64,000 bases of DNA from Clostridium neonatale (GCF_001458595.1 NZ_LN890328.1:2284831-2348830), one strand, 5' to 3'. Positions 1 through 9,177 are shown, counted from the stretch's first letter. The notes: generated from the sequence alone by a model not told the origin. Numbers and translations are program-made.

Positions 1-41
1 TTTTCTTAATATATTAAATTCTCTAATAAACAATCTAGAAT

Positions 42-548
42 TTATTTAAAAGAATTTAAATTGTCCCAAATGAGCTTTTCTGAATTGGATTCTGTATTTC
101 CAAAATAGTCTATAAAATCTTTATAATGTTTTGCACCCATTTTTTCATAAATTCCCTTTGCCTTATTATTTCCCTTTACAATACAAATACTCATATTTTC
201 ATAACCTTTAATATAAGCATACCTTCCTACTCTATTGATAAGTTTTGTTCCAATACCTTTTCCTCTTGAGGTTTCAGAAACATGCAATGAATCTAAATAT
301 AAACAATTTTTTAATTCTTCATCTTCCTTACATGCAGAAAAACCCAAAAATTTTTCATTTTCATATGCAACAAAGATCCTATGTTTTTCTTTAGTCAGAT
401 ATTCTTGCCATTTTTTTATTCCATCATTAACAGTCAATCCATTCAAAAAATTATCAGATAACAAACCTATATATGTTTTTTTCCAATTCATAACATATAA
501 ATTTGCAATTGATTCCATATCTTCAGCGTTTGCTTCTCTAATATTCAC
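42..548 (-). CDS. GNAT family N-acetyltransferase
   Basis: Predicted acyl-CoA dependent N-acetyltransferase of unknown substrate. The protein (about 168 aa) starts with the usual GNAT N-terminus (NIREANAEDMESIANLY), and the acetyl-CoA binding motif A is visible in the middle as SRGKGIGTKLINRVGRYA, followed by a C-terminal GNAT strand (KGIYEKMGAKHY). I place the start at the GTG at 548 because an AGGTGG site sits 8 bases upstream; in-frame GTG codons further upstream overlap that site. It is the leftmost gene of the window, beyond the phage replication genes and on the same strand, so it may be cargo of the element. The substrate cannot be told. Confidence 0.8.
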   Translation of the reverse strand: MNIREANAEDMESIANLYVMNWKKTYIGLLSDNFLNGLTVNDGIKKWQEYLTKEKHRIFVAYENEKFLGFSACKEDEELKNCLYLDSLHVSETSRGKGIGTKLINRVGRYAYIKGYENMSICIVKGNNKAKGIYEKMGAKHYKDFIDYFGNTESNSEKLIWDNLNSFK

Positions 549-733
549 TATATTCACCACCTAAAACTTAATTTATATAAATCAAATTTAATATTATTAC
601 AAATTAATTATAGCATATTTTTTAATACCGTATTATTCAATTTTAAAAGATCATTTAGTTCGCAATATATTCAAATTCCGCATTAATTACTCCTCACAAA
701 ATGGTCCCCACATATCTTCACTTCCTTTTCACA

Positions 734-862
734 TTAATTAAACATTGCAAATACTTTAAAATATTTTAATAACCAAAGTATTCCTGCTATAAGTCCTAGC
801 CAAAATACTAAATTAAAAACAACTCCCATCAATCCAGCTAAAAATAAATCTTTCTTAAACAT
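734..862 (-). CDS. small hydrophobic protein (42 aa), hypothetical
   Basis: A 42-residue open frame starts MFKKDLFLAGLMG and continues into one long hydrophobic stretch, so it is probably a single-pass membrane peptide with a positively charged N-terminus. A GAGGG ribosome site lies about 7 bases before the ATG. It follows the phage primase gene with a short gap, on the same strand. Small membrane proteins are common at the end of phage early operons, but I recognise no family. It could also be a chance frame. Confidence 0.5.
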   Translation of the reverse strand: MFKKDLFLAGLMGVVFNLVFWLGLIAGILWLLKYFKVFAMFN

Positions 863-900
863 GTTTTTACCCTCACTCTATATATTTAGAGAGATAGCGC

Positions 901-3498
901 CTACTTTTTAGGAAAAGCACTATCTAAAAATTTTTGTTCAGCCTTAGTGACTGCTTCCTCTATTAAGTCTGGCTCAACTATCCTAGTAACATTTAATTCC
1001 TTCAATTTCTCTTTATCATACAAGTCATACCATACAGGATTATCTGTACCGATTCTTAGCTGCTTTGCATTCTTGATTAAAATATACCCTGCTTTAATGG
1101 CTTGTTTCCTAAAATCTTTCAATTTTAATGGTTTAATATCAGCAGATCCATACTCTTTTTGAAATCTAAATATTTCATTTAAAAGTTGCGATGTCCTTAC
1201 ATAGAATCCATCTTCTTTTCTATCCTGTATTATTGTTTCTTGAACACAAGTATTTTTATCTTCTATCATTTGGCTATATAGTATTAACATTTGTTCAACA
1301 GTACTTTTAGCTTCTTTTCCTCCATCCAATACCTCATCTTGAATATTCTTTATGATGTGTTGTTCATAATTTTCAATTATGTTAAGTCCATGACGTTCCA
1401 ATAGAATATTCAGTATTTCTATTCCGCAAGCTATATTTAATGCTGTATCGAAGGCTCTACCTTTTAATATGTCAAACTTAGTGCCTAAGCTTTTCCTTAT
1501 ATCCTTGTATTGTTCAACAGACATATTCAGCACTTCATCAATTAAGCTTCGGCCAAACTTATTCAAAATGTCTTTATGTTCAATTAACCAAAATGTAGCT
1601 GTACTATTTTCTTCTGTACGTTCATTTTTAGAGATATAAACAATACAGCTTCTAGTTATAAGTGCTGTTTCTTGATCCGGATAAGACTCTTCTCCAGCCA
1701 TAATTATTGGTCTTTCAGGTATAAAATTTTTGATTTTAAAAGACTTATCACCTCTAGGCATTGGAGTTCTGTCATATGCATCTCTCATTGTGTTACATAC
1801 TTCATCAGTTTTATATTGATTCCATTTACTTGGTTTAAATTCATCACATATTAACGGATAATTACCTAAACATAAACTTCCACTAAAACCAAAAGGTTTT
1901 GCTGATGAAACAGAAATCTTTTCTTTTGCTGGATAATTTAAAATAGGAGCTATAATTCTTTCTAAAATTGTAGATTTACCACTTTCTGATTCTCCTGTGA
2001 TAAATAAATGATGCAATTTTTCATCAATAGCCATATTTTGATATACTGCTAGATCATTAATTATAGTTCCAACAATACTTATAGACTTTTCTGCTGATAA
2101 AAATCTAAATAATCTCTTTTTTAGTTCCAATAATTCAGATGTTTCAATTTTTTCAACCTCAGTTAGTTTTATTTTGGTTCCATCTGCAAATGCTGATGTA
2201 TCTATTCCATCTATAAATATAGTTCCATCAGCACAAGTTAAAGCCATTTTCCCATTAATACAACTAAATCGTACTCCCTGGTAGACTTCTTCATCTTCAA
2301 GGAAAAAGTAATTACTCAACCATTCTCTGAATGTATTTAAATCTTTCTTTTCACCTTTAAAATTTAGTTTTGCGCCTAAAAAATTTCTAAATGAACGCAA
2401 GTCATTCAATACTGTACTGGAATCTGTTTTAGGATATATTTTACCATCAATTCTAGATTTAACTGTTAAAGCTATATCTTCAAAGTCTGCCTCAACATTT
2501 ATTAGTGTTTTTGCTTCTAATATTTGAAAATCGGTTATATAGACTTTTCTTGGATTTTCTCCGCTTTTATCATACTGAAATTTATACACACCACCGTAAT
2601 CCTGTTGAAGTTGGCTCTTATCTCTTAAATCTAATGATCTATCAAATGCATTAAATAAATCATTTTTATTATGGCCAGATTCTAACCAATCTGTAACGTC
2701 CTTATTATCACCAAGTGACTTTATTCCTGGTAAATTAATAATCTTAAACTTTGAACATTTATCAAAAAATTCTTTCTTTATATCCTGGATATATCTTTGA
2801 CCAGCCTCTCCAGTATCACCTATCACATATATTTTCATGAATTCATTTGATTTTAATTTTTCAAAGTTCTTTACACCCTTTAGAGAGCTTGCTACAAAGG
2901 TTTTATTTTTAAGAATGTTATTTATCGTATTGGCATCCTTCTCGCCCTCTACGAAGATAATAGTCTTATCCTCGGCTATTCCTTTAAGTAGATTATAGTA
3001 ATTGTATGGAACTTCATTTGTGCCACGCTTATTAGTAACTTTTCCATTTTCAATACAGTAATATGGAGTCTCCTTTTTTCCGTCTGGTTTAAGAAATTTA
3101 GCTTTAGCATATATTGGCTTGTTATTCTCATCTACAAAAGTAAATATTCCAAGTAATGTATATCCTCGTCTTATATCCTGGAGCTGCCAGTCAATATAGC
3201 TTCGTATTTTATCTTCCCATAGCTCATTCTCTGCTTTTTCAACTTCTAATCCTAAATATGATCTTGCTTCCTTATAACTGCAGTTTTTATACTGCATAAC
3301 AAAGTCTAGTCCATCACCTTGCTTGCCTGTACTAAAATCTTTAAACTTGTACTTATTGGAATTACTATCAAAATAGATTGTAAAAGATGGCGTATTTTCT
3401 TGTTTAAAAGGAGAATGTATTTTCTTTTCTCTGTTAAATCTCTCGCCAGTCAAATCCTCTATAACCTGTTTTAAGTCAATATCATTAATGTTTCTCAC
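901..3498 (-). CDS. phage/plasmid-type DNA primase-helicase
   Basis: Predicted replication protein of about 865 aa combining primase and helicase functions. The N-terminal 90 residues resemble the CHC2-like primase domain (HSPFKQENTPSFTIYF, then KFKDFSTGKQGD) but lack the zinc cysteines. A Toprim-like block follows around residues 180-265, with the conserved acidic motif IIFVEGEKDA and then VIGDTGEAG. The C-terminal half has a P-loop near residues 502-510 (GESESGKST) and a Walker B-like PLICDEF about 50 residues later, as in helicase-type ATPases. I choose the GTG at 3498 because GAGGAGG lies 6 bases upstream; a further ATG is in frame but has no site. It is the distal large gene of the leftward early operon. 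Confidence 0.85.
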   Translation of the reverse strand: MRNINDIDLKQVIEDLTGERFNREKKIHSPFKQENTPSFTIYFDSNSNKYKFKDFSTGKQGDGLDFVMQYKNCSYKEARSYLGLEVEKAENELWEDKIRSYIDWQLQDIRRGYTLLGIFTFVDENNKPIYAKAKFLKPDGKKETPYYCIENGKVTNKRGTNEVPYNYYNLLKGIAEDKTIIFVEGEKDANTINNILKNKTFVASSLKGVKNFEKLKSNEFMKIYVIGDTGEAGQRYIQDIKKEFFDKCSKFKIINLPGIKSLGDNKDVTDWLESGHNKNDLFNAFDRSLDLRDKSQLQQDYGGVYKFQYDKSGENPRKVYITDFQILEAKTLINVEADFEDIALTVKSRIDGKIYPKTDSSTVLNDLRSFRNFLGAKLNFKGEKKDLNTFREWLSNYFFLEDEEVYQGVRFSCINGKMALTCADGTIFIDGIDTSAFADGTKIKLTEVEKIETSELLELKKRLFRFLSAEKSISIVGTIINDLAVYQNMAIDEKLHHLFITGESESGKSTILERIIAPILNYPAKEKISVSSAKPFGFSGSLCLGNYPLICDEFKPSKWNQYKTDEVCNTMRDAYDRTPMPRGDKSFKIKNFIPERPIIMAGEESYPDQETALITRSCIVYISKNERTEENSTATFWLIEHKDILNKFGRSLIDEVLNMSVEQYKDIRKSLGTKFDILKGRAFDTALNIACGIEILNILLERHGLNIIENYEQHIIKNIQDEVLDGGKEAKSTVEQMLILYSQMIEDKNTCVQETIIQDRKEDGFYVRTSQLLNEIFRFQKEYGSADIKPLKLKDFRKQAIKAGYILIKNAKQLRIGTDNPVWYDLYDKEKLKELNVTRIVEPDLIEEAVTKAEQKFLDSAFPKK

Positions 3499-3511
3499 AG
3501 CTACACCTCCT

Positions 3512-3763
3512 CTATAATTTAAAACCATTTAATATTTCATACCTGGTCATTTTCTTACCCATATTTTTCTCTATTTCAATAATTAATTTGCTTAGATCTG
3601 CTGCAACTTCACTAAACAAATCAAACGTATCAAACGACTTGCCATAAACTATTTTTAATGGCTTTTCACATTCTTCAATTGTATGACTCATTAAATATTC
3701 TTCAGCTTTCTGATTCCTTTTTAAGCATTCATTATACTTTTTCTTTAGTTCAACTAATTCCAT
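3512..3763 (-). CDS. hypothetical phage protein (83 aa)
   Basis: Small, charged, probably helical protein that begins MELVELKKKYNECLKRNQKAE. No family is recognised. The chosen ATG at 3763 has AGGTG six bases upstream; an in-frame ATG 18 bases earlier lacks a site. It overlaps the end of the ERCC4-type nuclease gene and ends 13 bases before the primase start codon, so it is translationally coupled to both. Confidence 0.65.
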   Translation of the reverse strand: MELVELKKKYNECLKRNQKAEEYLMSHTIEECEKPLKIVYGKSFDTFDLFSEVAADLSKLIIEIEKNMGKKMTRYEILNGFKL

Positions 3764-4352
3764 ATAAATCACCTGTTTCATTCGGTTGAATTTCTCCAGC
3801 TTTTAGAAAGTTTCTTACAGAATAATAAAGCTTCCTATAAATGTGATATCCAGAGTTTAGATTGGATGTAAAAATAGTGTCTTGGATATATTTATCTTGT
3901 AATGATGATAATTTTCCTACAAAAGCCTTACTTCCATACTGACTCCTATAAGTTCCATTTTTTATAACTTCTAATCCATTTGGATCTTCAATTACTAAAA
4001 ACATTTTTATACCTTTTGCTTTAGCTCTCATAAGCTCTCTTTCAAGCCTTATATCATCTCTAGTATCTGTTTTCTCAGCTAAATTTCCAGCTAATTCATC
4101 CACACTATTCTTACGTTCTACGCCAACCTTAAAATATAAATCTCTTGTTATTCCCATATCAGGTCTTGCTGTTATAATGGCTGTATAGTCACCTTCATCT
4201 ATTTTTTGCCTTTTGTATTTGAGTCCAATATTATCAAAGTAACTTAATACATGATCGTTAACCTGCTCTCTTGTATCATAAAGAATCATGAAATTTTCTT
4301 TAAGTAATTTTTTAATTTCCGTATCTGTAAACCTAAATTTAAATTCTGCCAT
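3750..4352 (-). CDS. ERCC4-type nuclease domain protein
   Basis: Predicted structure-specific DNA nuclease of the XPF/ERCC4 fold (200 aa). The family motif is readable: the first acidic residue lies in MILYDTREQ (residues 22-30), followed by KIDEGDYTAII near residue 56 and the catalytic core FKVGVERKNSVDELAGN (ERKxxxD) near residues 73-90. It lies between the sigma-like gene and the primase gene, in a module with a RecT annealase and a Rad50-like ATPase, so a role in phage recombination or in processing replication intermediates is the natural inference. Substrate polarity cannot be read from sequence. Confidence 0.8.
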   Translation of the reverse strand: MAEFKFRFTDTEIKKLLKENFMILYDTREQVNDHVLSYFDNIGLKYKRQKIDEGDYTAIITARPDMGITRDLYFKVGVERKNSVDELAGNLAEKTDTRDDIRLERELMRAKAKGIKMFLVIEDPNGLEVIKNGTYRSQYGSKAFVGKLSSLQDKYIQDTIFTSNLNSGYHIYRKLYYSVRNFLKAGEIQPNETGDLYGIS

Positions 4353-4383
4353 ATCTTAATCACCTCTAAATATCTAGATTTAC

Positions 4384-5355
4384 TTAACTTATAATTCTGT
4401 TAAGTTCTGATAGTTCCATAACTAAATTCATGATATTTTCTTTTTCTATACTTACAGTTGTATTTCCAAACTGTAAGTCCACATTATCATCATTAATTTG
4501 ATATTGCCCAATAGAACCTCTATAGGTTTTTATCTCTTGAAGAAATGAAGGTACTTCAACTTTGATTTCTTGTTTAGGTTCTGTTGTATTTTTATCTATA
4601 TTCTGAGTTTTTTTGCCTTTGTAATTTTTACTTTCTGATCTAACATCCATAGTATCGTAATAACTTTTGATAGTACCTGGAGATAGACCATATTTATGAG
4701 CAATTAACTTAGTTGCATCTTTACCTGTTCCATGTTCTCTAACTTCTTTCACTAACTGCTCTCTAGTGATTTTCTTTTCTGGCATCTTATCATCACCCTC
4801 CATAATCTTTCTAAGTTTTACTAATAAGTTTTTATATTTTCTTGAAATGTATGATTGAGATAAATTAAATTTTTCTGCTATTTCTTTCTGACCTTTAAAA
4901 TTTAATCCAATCTCTTCTACTATCTCTCTATCTATAGGCTTAAGTTTTCTAAGTGCATTTCTTAAGTTTTCACATTGAATATTCTTAAATGCTATTTCTT
5001 CATAGTTTATATCATCTGAAATAGTATCTATATATTCCATTTCATCATCTTTAAATAAAAAAGTTTTGTTTAAACTAAAAACATCTTCATGCTTCTTATT
5101 TTTTCTATGATATATTCTAAGCTCATTTCCAATGGCCATTGCTGCATATGTTAAAAATTGAACATCCTTATCTACTTCATAACCCTCATAGGCCTTTTGT
5201 AGACCTATGAAAGCTACTTGTTGTAAATCATCAAATTCATATTTTCCTAACCAGGATTGACACTGTTTATATATAAAATTTTTAAATTGCTGATAAACTT
5301 CCTCAATAGACATATTCCTAATTTTATTTTTTAGTTTTATTGGCTTCCTATCCAT
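4384..5355 (-). CDS. sigma-70-like phage factor with C-terminal HTH extension
   Basis: The first 170 residues look like a sigma-70 family factor: a region 2 helix pattern (FDDLQQVAFIGLQKAYEGY, then FLTYAAMAIGNELRIYHRK) and a region 4-type helix-turn-helix (KEIAEKFNLSQSYISRKYKNL). After residue 190 a second, unrelated helix-turn-helix begins (LIAHKYGLSPGTIKSYYDTMDV), followed by a low-complexity linker and a C-terminal acidic part. The protein is 323 aa, longer than a plain phage sigma factor. A strong ribosome site (GGAGGG) sits inside the gene just before the ATG at 4785, so the second half may also be made separately. It may switch phage transcription to late genes; that is inference. Confidence 0.75.
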   Translation of the reverse strand: MDRKPIKLKNKIRNMSIEEVYQQFKNFIYKQCQSWLGKYEFDDLQQVAFIGLQKAYEGYEVDKDVQFLTYAAMAIGNELRIYHRKNKKHEDVFSLNKTFLFKDDEMEYIDTISDDINYEEIAFKNIQCENLRNALRKLKPIDREIVEEIGLNFKGQKEIAEKFNLSQSYISRKYKNLLVKLRKIMEGDDKMPEKKITREQLVKEVREHGTGKDATKLIAHKYGLSPGTIKSYYDTMDVRSESKNYKGKKTQNIDKNTTEPKQEIKVEVPSFLQEIKTYRGSIGQYQINDDNVDLQFGNTTVSIEKENIMNLVMELSELNRIIS

Positions 5356-5372
5356 ATTTGGACCTCATTTTG

Positions 5373-6314
5373 TTAAAATGGTTCAACTTCATCCCCTAAT
5401 TCTGTCTCAATATCTTCTTGACCTTCTGGGATTATATCTTCTTCAGGAATATCCTGTACATTCTGGTATTCCATTAAAATATCTATAAGATTATTCCCTT
5501 GATTTTCTGTTAAAGCTCTTAATGACATTCCATTTTCATTGCATAATGCTTCTAACTTATTCACATCAGCATCTTTGCCATCACCAAACATTAATTCTTT
5601 TTCTCTTGCGAGTTGCATAATTTGATTTTTAAGTGCTTTTGATGCCATCTTTGGTGGTTCTTCAACATATGCAGCCTCTCTTTGTTCCTCCTCAACATTT
5701 ACTGGCTTTGTATTTAATTCTGCTTCATCTACCCCCATTTCTTCCGCTGTATACATTCCTCCAAAATCTTCTGGAAATGCCTCTCTTAATGCTTGAACCA
5801 AAGCAACTTTTCTTATCATTGTTCCAGGTCTAGCAGCCCAATTTGAATTGGGTTTTCCATCATTCTTTTTACATTCATATTCATCATAAGAAACAGTAAT
5901 CATATCCGCATATTTTTTATTCTTAGTATGAACCTTAGCCCATCCACCAACTAGTTGCTCTTTACCTTTTATATAAAATGAACCTTCTCTATACTCAATT
6001 TCTCCTTTAAGGTTGACAACTATTACACCTGCTTCAGTTCCTTCATAATTGGGATTTCTATTAGCTCTCTTTGTGAATGTATCTTTGCCAGTAATCATAG
6101 TTGCAGGCTTATTCCCAAACTTAATCAGATAAGCTTCCCTATTAAATGGATTAAGAGATTGACTCTTACACAACATCATAAACATTCCTACTTCTTCATT
6201 TGTTATGGCTCTAGCATCACCGCTTACTAAATATTGTTTTACTAATGCAGGAGTTAGTTGTATTTGTTGGCCTCCAACTTCATAATTAACTTTTTGAATC
6301 AAATTATTTATCAT
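5373..6314 (-). CDS. bet: RecT/Bet-family phage single-strand annealing protein
   Basis: Predicted homologous-pairing protein (313 aa) that anneals single strands in phage recombination. The diagnostic Bet-family block is present in residues 25-95: LVKQYLVSGDARAITNEEV, then LNPFNREAYLIKFGN and FTKRANRNPNYEGTEAGV. The C-terminal 80 residues are acidic and probably disordered. It is adjacent to the Rad50-like ATPase gene, with one small gene between them, on the same strand and closely spaced. No RecE or lambda-type exonuclease is visible nearby, which is unusual for a two-component annealase system. Confidence 0.88.
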   Translation of the reverse strand: MINNLIQKVNYEVGGQQIQLTPALVKQYLVSGDARAITNEEVGMFMMLCKSQSLNPFNREAYLIKFGNKPATMITGKDTFTKRANRNPNYEGTEAGVIVVNLKGEIEYREGSFYIKGKEQLVGGWAKVHTKNKKYADMITVSYDEYECKKNDGKPNSNWAARPGTMIRKVALVQALREAFPEDFGGMYTAEEMGVDEAELNTKPVNVEEEQREAAYVEEPPKMASKALKNQIMQLAREKELMFGDGKDADVNKLEALCNENGMSLRALTENQGNNLIDILMEYQNVQDIPEEDIIPEGQEDIETELGDEVEPF

Positions 6315-6317
6315 TTT

Positions 6318-6557
6318 CTATTCCTCCAATAACTTTTTTAATTTTCTGCTAATTTCTTTTAAAGTTTTAAACTCCATTTTTTCTACAAAACATATCCATG
6401 TTTTTTCACCTGTTTTTCTATTTTCATAACTTAGTCCAAAAGAGTTAATTGAACCTGTATAATCCATTGATGCATAGTATTTTCCATTTGGTTTGGTTGA
6501 AATATCAACACATAACTCTTGAACTTGTGATAATAATTTTTTTACAGAATTACTCAC
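6318..6557 (-). CDS. hypothetical phage protein (79 aa)
   Basis: Small protein beginning MSNSVKKLLSQVQELCVDI, with no recognised family. It sits between the ATPase and annealase genes, overlaps the ATPase stop codon by one base and ends 3 bases before the annealase start, so it is part of the recombination operon. A predominantly beta-strand middle (YYASMDYTGSINSFGLSYENR) suggests a compact fold. Function unknown. Confidence 0.65.
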   Translation of the reverse strand: MSNSVKKLLSQVQELCVDISTKPNGKYYASMDYTGSINSFGLSYENRKTGEKTWICFVEKMEFKTLKEISRKLKKLLEE

Positions 6558-8353
6558 TAACTAATCACCTCAACTTTTATTTCAGAATCCTTTGTTACTT
6601 TTGCTTGTATCATCTGAGTATCTATTTCTGGAATAATATTAATACTTTCAGCTCTATCAATAAAAATTGGGAAATGTAAATTTTGAGCATTAATAAGTAA
6701 ATTAGATATTTCTAGGCTGGCTTTGATTTTCTGTGCATCCGATAATTTATTAAATTCTTTACCCTCATAAAGGACTTTAAAATCTTCCTTAAGTTCTCCA
6801 TCCTTTGTGAGTTTCTCAAAATTGATTTCTACCTTATCCAAATAGGGTTTTATTTGATTAAATTGTTTTTTTAGTTTAATTGAGTTATACTGTTTAGCTG
6901 CATCTATAGCAACTTTAAGTTGTTCAATTTTATTTTTGCTATTTTTAATTTTTTCCTCATTAAGTTCCTTATCTTTAACAAGTTTTTCATTATGAGAAAT
7001 GGCTGCATCAATACTCGCATTTAATCTCAAGATTTCTTCTTTATCTTCTTCCAGTGACTGTATTCTATGTTCCAAATAATTCAACTTATCTAGATATTCA
7101 GCATTTGTTTTCTCTTTTTTAGATAATATTGCTTGCCTCTTTTCCTCATATTCTTGTTTGTCAGCTTCTGCTTGAGCCAAGAATAATTGTCTTTTACTTT
7201 CAATCTTTTTAAGTTGCTGACTCACTTCTGCTTTTTTATTAGCTTTAATCTTAGTATTATTCTCAATTATTTCGGCATTTTTAGCTTCAATTTCTTTAAT
7301 TTCATCTTTGAGCTTTACTCCTGCTGAACATATTTCTTTAATTTCAACCTTTAACATTTCCTTAGTTTCCTTAGTAAGATCTATACTATTTCCACATTTA
7401 TCACATTCAACAAATTTACTCTCCATAAAATCGAGTTGTGCTTTTTTATTGTGATACTGTCTTAACAGTTCCTCCTTACGCTCTTTCTTAGCCTCTACTG
7501 GCAATAATTCTTGTAGCGATAAAGTATTAAGTGAAGCCTTTAGTGTTGCTTCCTCAACTCGTAATTCACTTAATTCAGATATAAAATCTTTTGGTTTTTG
7601 AAGCTTTGATAATTCAACATCAACATTATCTATATTTTTTAATGATTCTAATTCTTTTTGAAGCTTTTTTAATTCAGTATCATCAAATGCCCTTTTCTGC
7701 TGTGACTTTATATCTTTCATTTCCTCATTTATATGAGATTGCACACCCTCTAGATAAATAATATTCTCTTCCTGCTCTTTTAAATCAGCCATAGCATCTT
7801 GTAAAAATGTATCTGCCAATCTAAATCCATTGTCATTTAATACCTTTGAAAGATAATCCCCTAACTCTGCAAATATATCTGTACTTGCTATTGGTTTTAA
7901 TACATCACTTAATAATTGCTTTGCATCTTTAGGAGCTAATTCTGGGAAATAATAGGGATTTGCAATACTTAAAAAAACATTTTTATTCTTGAAAATATCT
8001 CTAGCAATATCATTTGTAGTAACTTTTGCTTCATTCCAATAAAGATCATTACCTGAACCTTTTTTTCTTCTTATAATGGTCTGTGGATCTTCATCCAAAA
8101 GAAAATCTAGTACAACCTCTGTAACTTTAGGCTTCTTATTATTAACCAATCTAGTGGCTGCTTTTTCATTTCCCCAAATGTCGCATCCAGTTAGGCACCA
8201 TACTATAGCTTCACCAATAGTAGTTTTTCCTAGACCATTATCACCTGTAATAATAGTTCTATACCCTAAATCATATTCAACCTTGTCTTTATATCCTTTG
8301 AAGCCTGTAATGGCTATATGCGTTAATTCTAATTTCACTTGATTTTCCTCCAA
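6557..8353 (-). CDS. Rad50/SbcC-like SMC ATPase with zinc-hook motif
   Basis: Large coiled-coil ATPase (598 aa). The Walker A motif lies at residues 37-44 (GDNGLGKT), long heptad-like helices fill residues 180-520, and a CxxC pair at C317/C320 (ECDKCG) near the middle matches the zinc hook of Rad50-type proteins. A Walker B-like FPIFIDRAE lies near the C-terminus. Family members bind DNA ends and control nucleases. No SbcD/Mre11 nuclease gene is visible; the ERCC4-type nuclease downstream may be a partner. It is the first large gene of the recombination block. The ATG at 8353 has a weak ribosome site (GAGG, 8 bases). Confidence 0.82.
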   Translation of the reverse strand: MEENQVKLELTHIAITGFKGYKDKVEYDLGYRTIITGDNGLGKTTIGEAIVWCLTGCDIWGNEKAATRLVNNKKPKVTEVVLDFLLDEDPQTIIRRKKGSGNDLYWNEAKVTTNDIARDIFKNKNVFLSIANPYYFPELAPKDAKQLLSDVLKPIASTDIFAELGDYLSKVLNDNGFRLADTFLQDAMADLKEQEENIIYLEGVQSHINEEMKDIKSQQKRAFDDTELKKLQKELESLKNIDNVDVELSKLQKPKDFISELSELRVEEATLKASLNTLSLQELLPVEAKKERKEELLRQYHNKKAQLDFMESKFVECDKCGNSIDLTKETKEMLKVEIKEICSAGVKLKDEIKEIEAKNAEIIENNTKIKANKKAEVSQQLKKIESKRQLFLAQAEADKQEYEEKRQAILSKKEKTNAEYLDKLNYLEHRIQSLEEDKEEILRLNASIDAAISHNEKLVKDKELNEEKIKNSKNKIEQLKVAIDAAKQYNSIKLKKQFNQIKPYLDKVEINFEKLTKDGELKEDFKVLYEGKEFNKLSDAQKIKASLEISNLLINAQNLHFPIFIDRAESINIIPEIDTQMIQAKVTKDSEIKVEVIS

Positions 8354-8389
8354 TCCATGCTATAATTTAATTGCATTATTTTACTTCTG

Positions 8390-8536
8390 CTATCTTGGAC
8401 TACTTTGGCGAGGGTCCTTGATAGCTTTTTCTTTTGTTAAAAGTTTCTGATGCTCTGCCTCTGATTTTTCCCTCCAATTTTTATCTAATTTTCTAGGTCT
8501 TCTTGGAAATCTTCCAAATTGCATTTTTCTTTTCAT
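8390..8536 (-). CDS. small basic protein (48 aa), hypothetical
   Basis: Open frame of 48 codons starting MKRKMQFGRFPRRPRKLDK. The product is strongly basic, so it may bind nucleic acid. The ATG directly follows the stop codon of the upstream gene (positions 8537-8539), and GGTGG inside that gene serves as ribosome site, the kind of coupling seen across this operon. No family recognised. Confidence 0.5.
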   Translation of the reverse strand: MKRKMQFGRFPRRPRKLDKNWREKSEAEHQKLLTKEKAIKDPRQSSPR

Positions 8537-8881
8537 TTAATATCCACCACCATTTAATTTTTCTAATGCAGAAATAATAGTTGCTTCACTTAACTCACTA
8601 GGTTTAATACTAAATACAATACCTCGTATTTTAGACTCTTCTACTTCTTCAATTTCTAGTGTTTCTGCATTCATATAATATGGTTTATTACATAAAGCCA
8701 TTGACCTTATTTTTACCCCTTGTACCTCAAGTTTCGCCTTTAAGTTAGCTGCACTTATAACCTCACCTTTTTCAATTTTGCTAAGTAATAAATCAACTTC
8801 TCTATCAGTTAAATCTGTTTCTATTTCAATAAAATTAAGTCTGCTTACAGTTTCCTCAACATGTAATTTATACCTTGCCAT
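8537..8881 (-). CDS. hypothetical phage protein (114 aa)
   Basis: Protein beginning MARYKLHVEETVSRLNFIEIE. It appears mixed alpha/beta, with an acidic middle (ETLEIEEVEESKIRG) and a glycine-rich end. I recognise no family. It overlaps the small zinc-ribbon gene upstream by 14 bases and abuts the basic 48-aa protein downstream, so it is a member of the early operon. Confidence 0.65.
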   Translation of the reverse strand: MARYKLHVEETVSRLNFIEIETDLTDREVDLLLSKIEKGEVISAANLKAKLEVQGVKIRSMALCNKPYYMNAETLEIEEVEESKIRGIVFSIKPSELSEATIISALEKLNGGGY

Positions 8882-9008
8882 TATGACTGCTCTCCTTTTC
8901 TCTACGTTCTATTAATCTACATATAGGACACTTATACCCAGCCTTAGGAATTTTAGCTTTAATGCTTATATTCCATATATGATTACAGTACTGGCATTTA
9001 GCATCCAT
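8868..9008 (-). CDS. small zinc-ribbon protein (46 aa)
   Basis: A 46-codon frame starting MDAKCQYCNHIWNIS carries two CxxC knuckles (CQYC at residues 5-8 and CPIC at 27-30), the pattern of a treble-clef or zinc-ribbon mini-protein. A GGAGG site lies about 12 bases before the ATG. It overlaps the genes on both sides by a few codons, as is common in compact phage operons. Similar short zinc proteins in phages are usually of unknown function. Confidence 0.55.
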   Translation of the reverse strand: MDAKCQYCNHIWNISIKAKIPKAGYKCPICRLIERREKESSHNGKV

Positions 9009-9162
9009 TCTCTCGCTCAACCTCCTCTATACTAAAAATATGAAGTTTTCTATCACTGCTATTAAACTCTACACATACAATCACTTCGTTATATAAATCT
9101 ACTCTTAAGATTTCATAACGCTTTTTCTTAACAGTTATTACTTGTCCTACAATAAGTTCCAA
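8998..9162 (-). CDS. hypothetical small protein (54 aa, TTG start)
   Basis: Frame of 54 codons reading MELIVGQVITVKKKRYEILR from a TTG at 9162, with GGTGGTGG five to six bases upstream. The product looks like a compact beta-rich domain that could bind nucleic acid, but no family is recognised. It starts 15 bases after the AbrB-like gene and overlaps the zinc-ribbon gene by 11 bases, so translational coupling is likely. The TTG start is chosen from the ribosome site alone. Confidence 0.5.
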   Translation of the reverse strand: MELIVGQVITVKKKRYEILRVDLYNEVIVCVEFNSSDRKLHIFSIEEVERENGC

Positions 9163-9177
9163 TATAACCACCACCAA

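Noticed and set aside
599..733. Tiny frames with GAGGAG upstream (8 and 11 codons)
   Set aside because: Too short to support; no conserved pattern visible.
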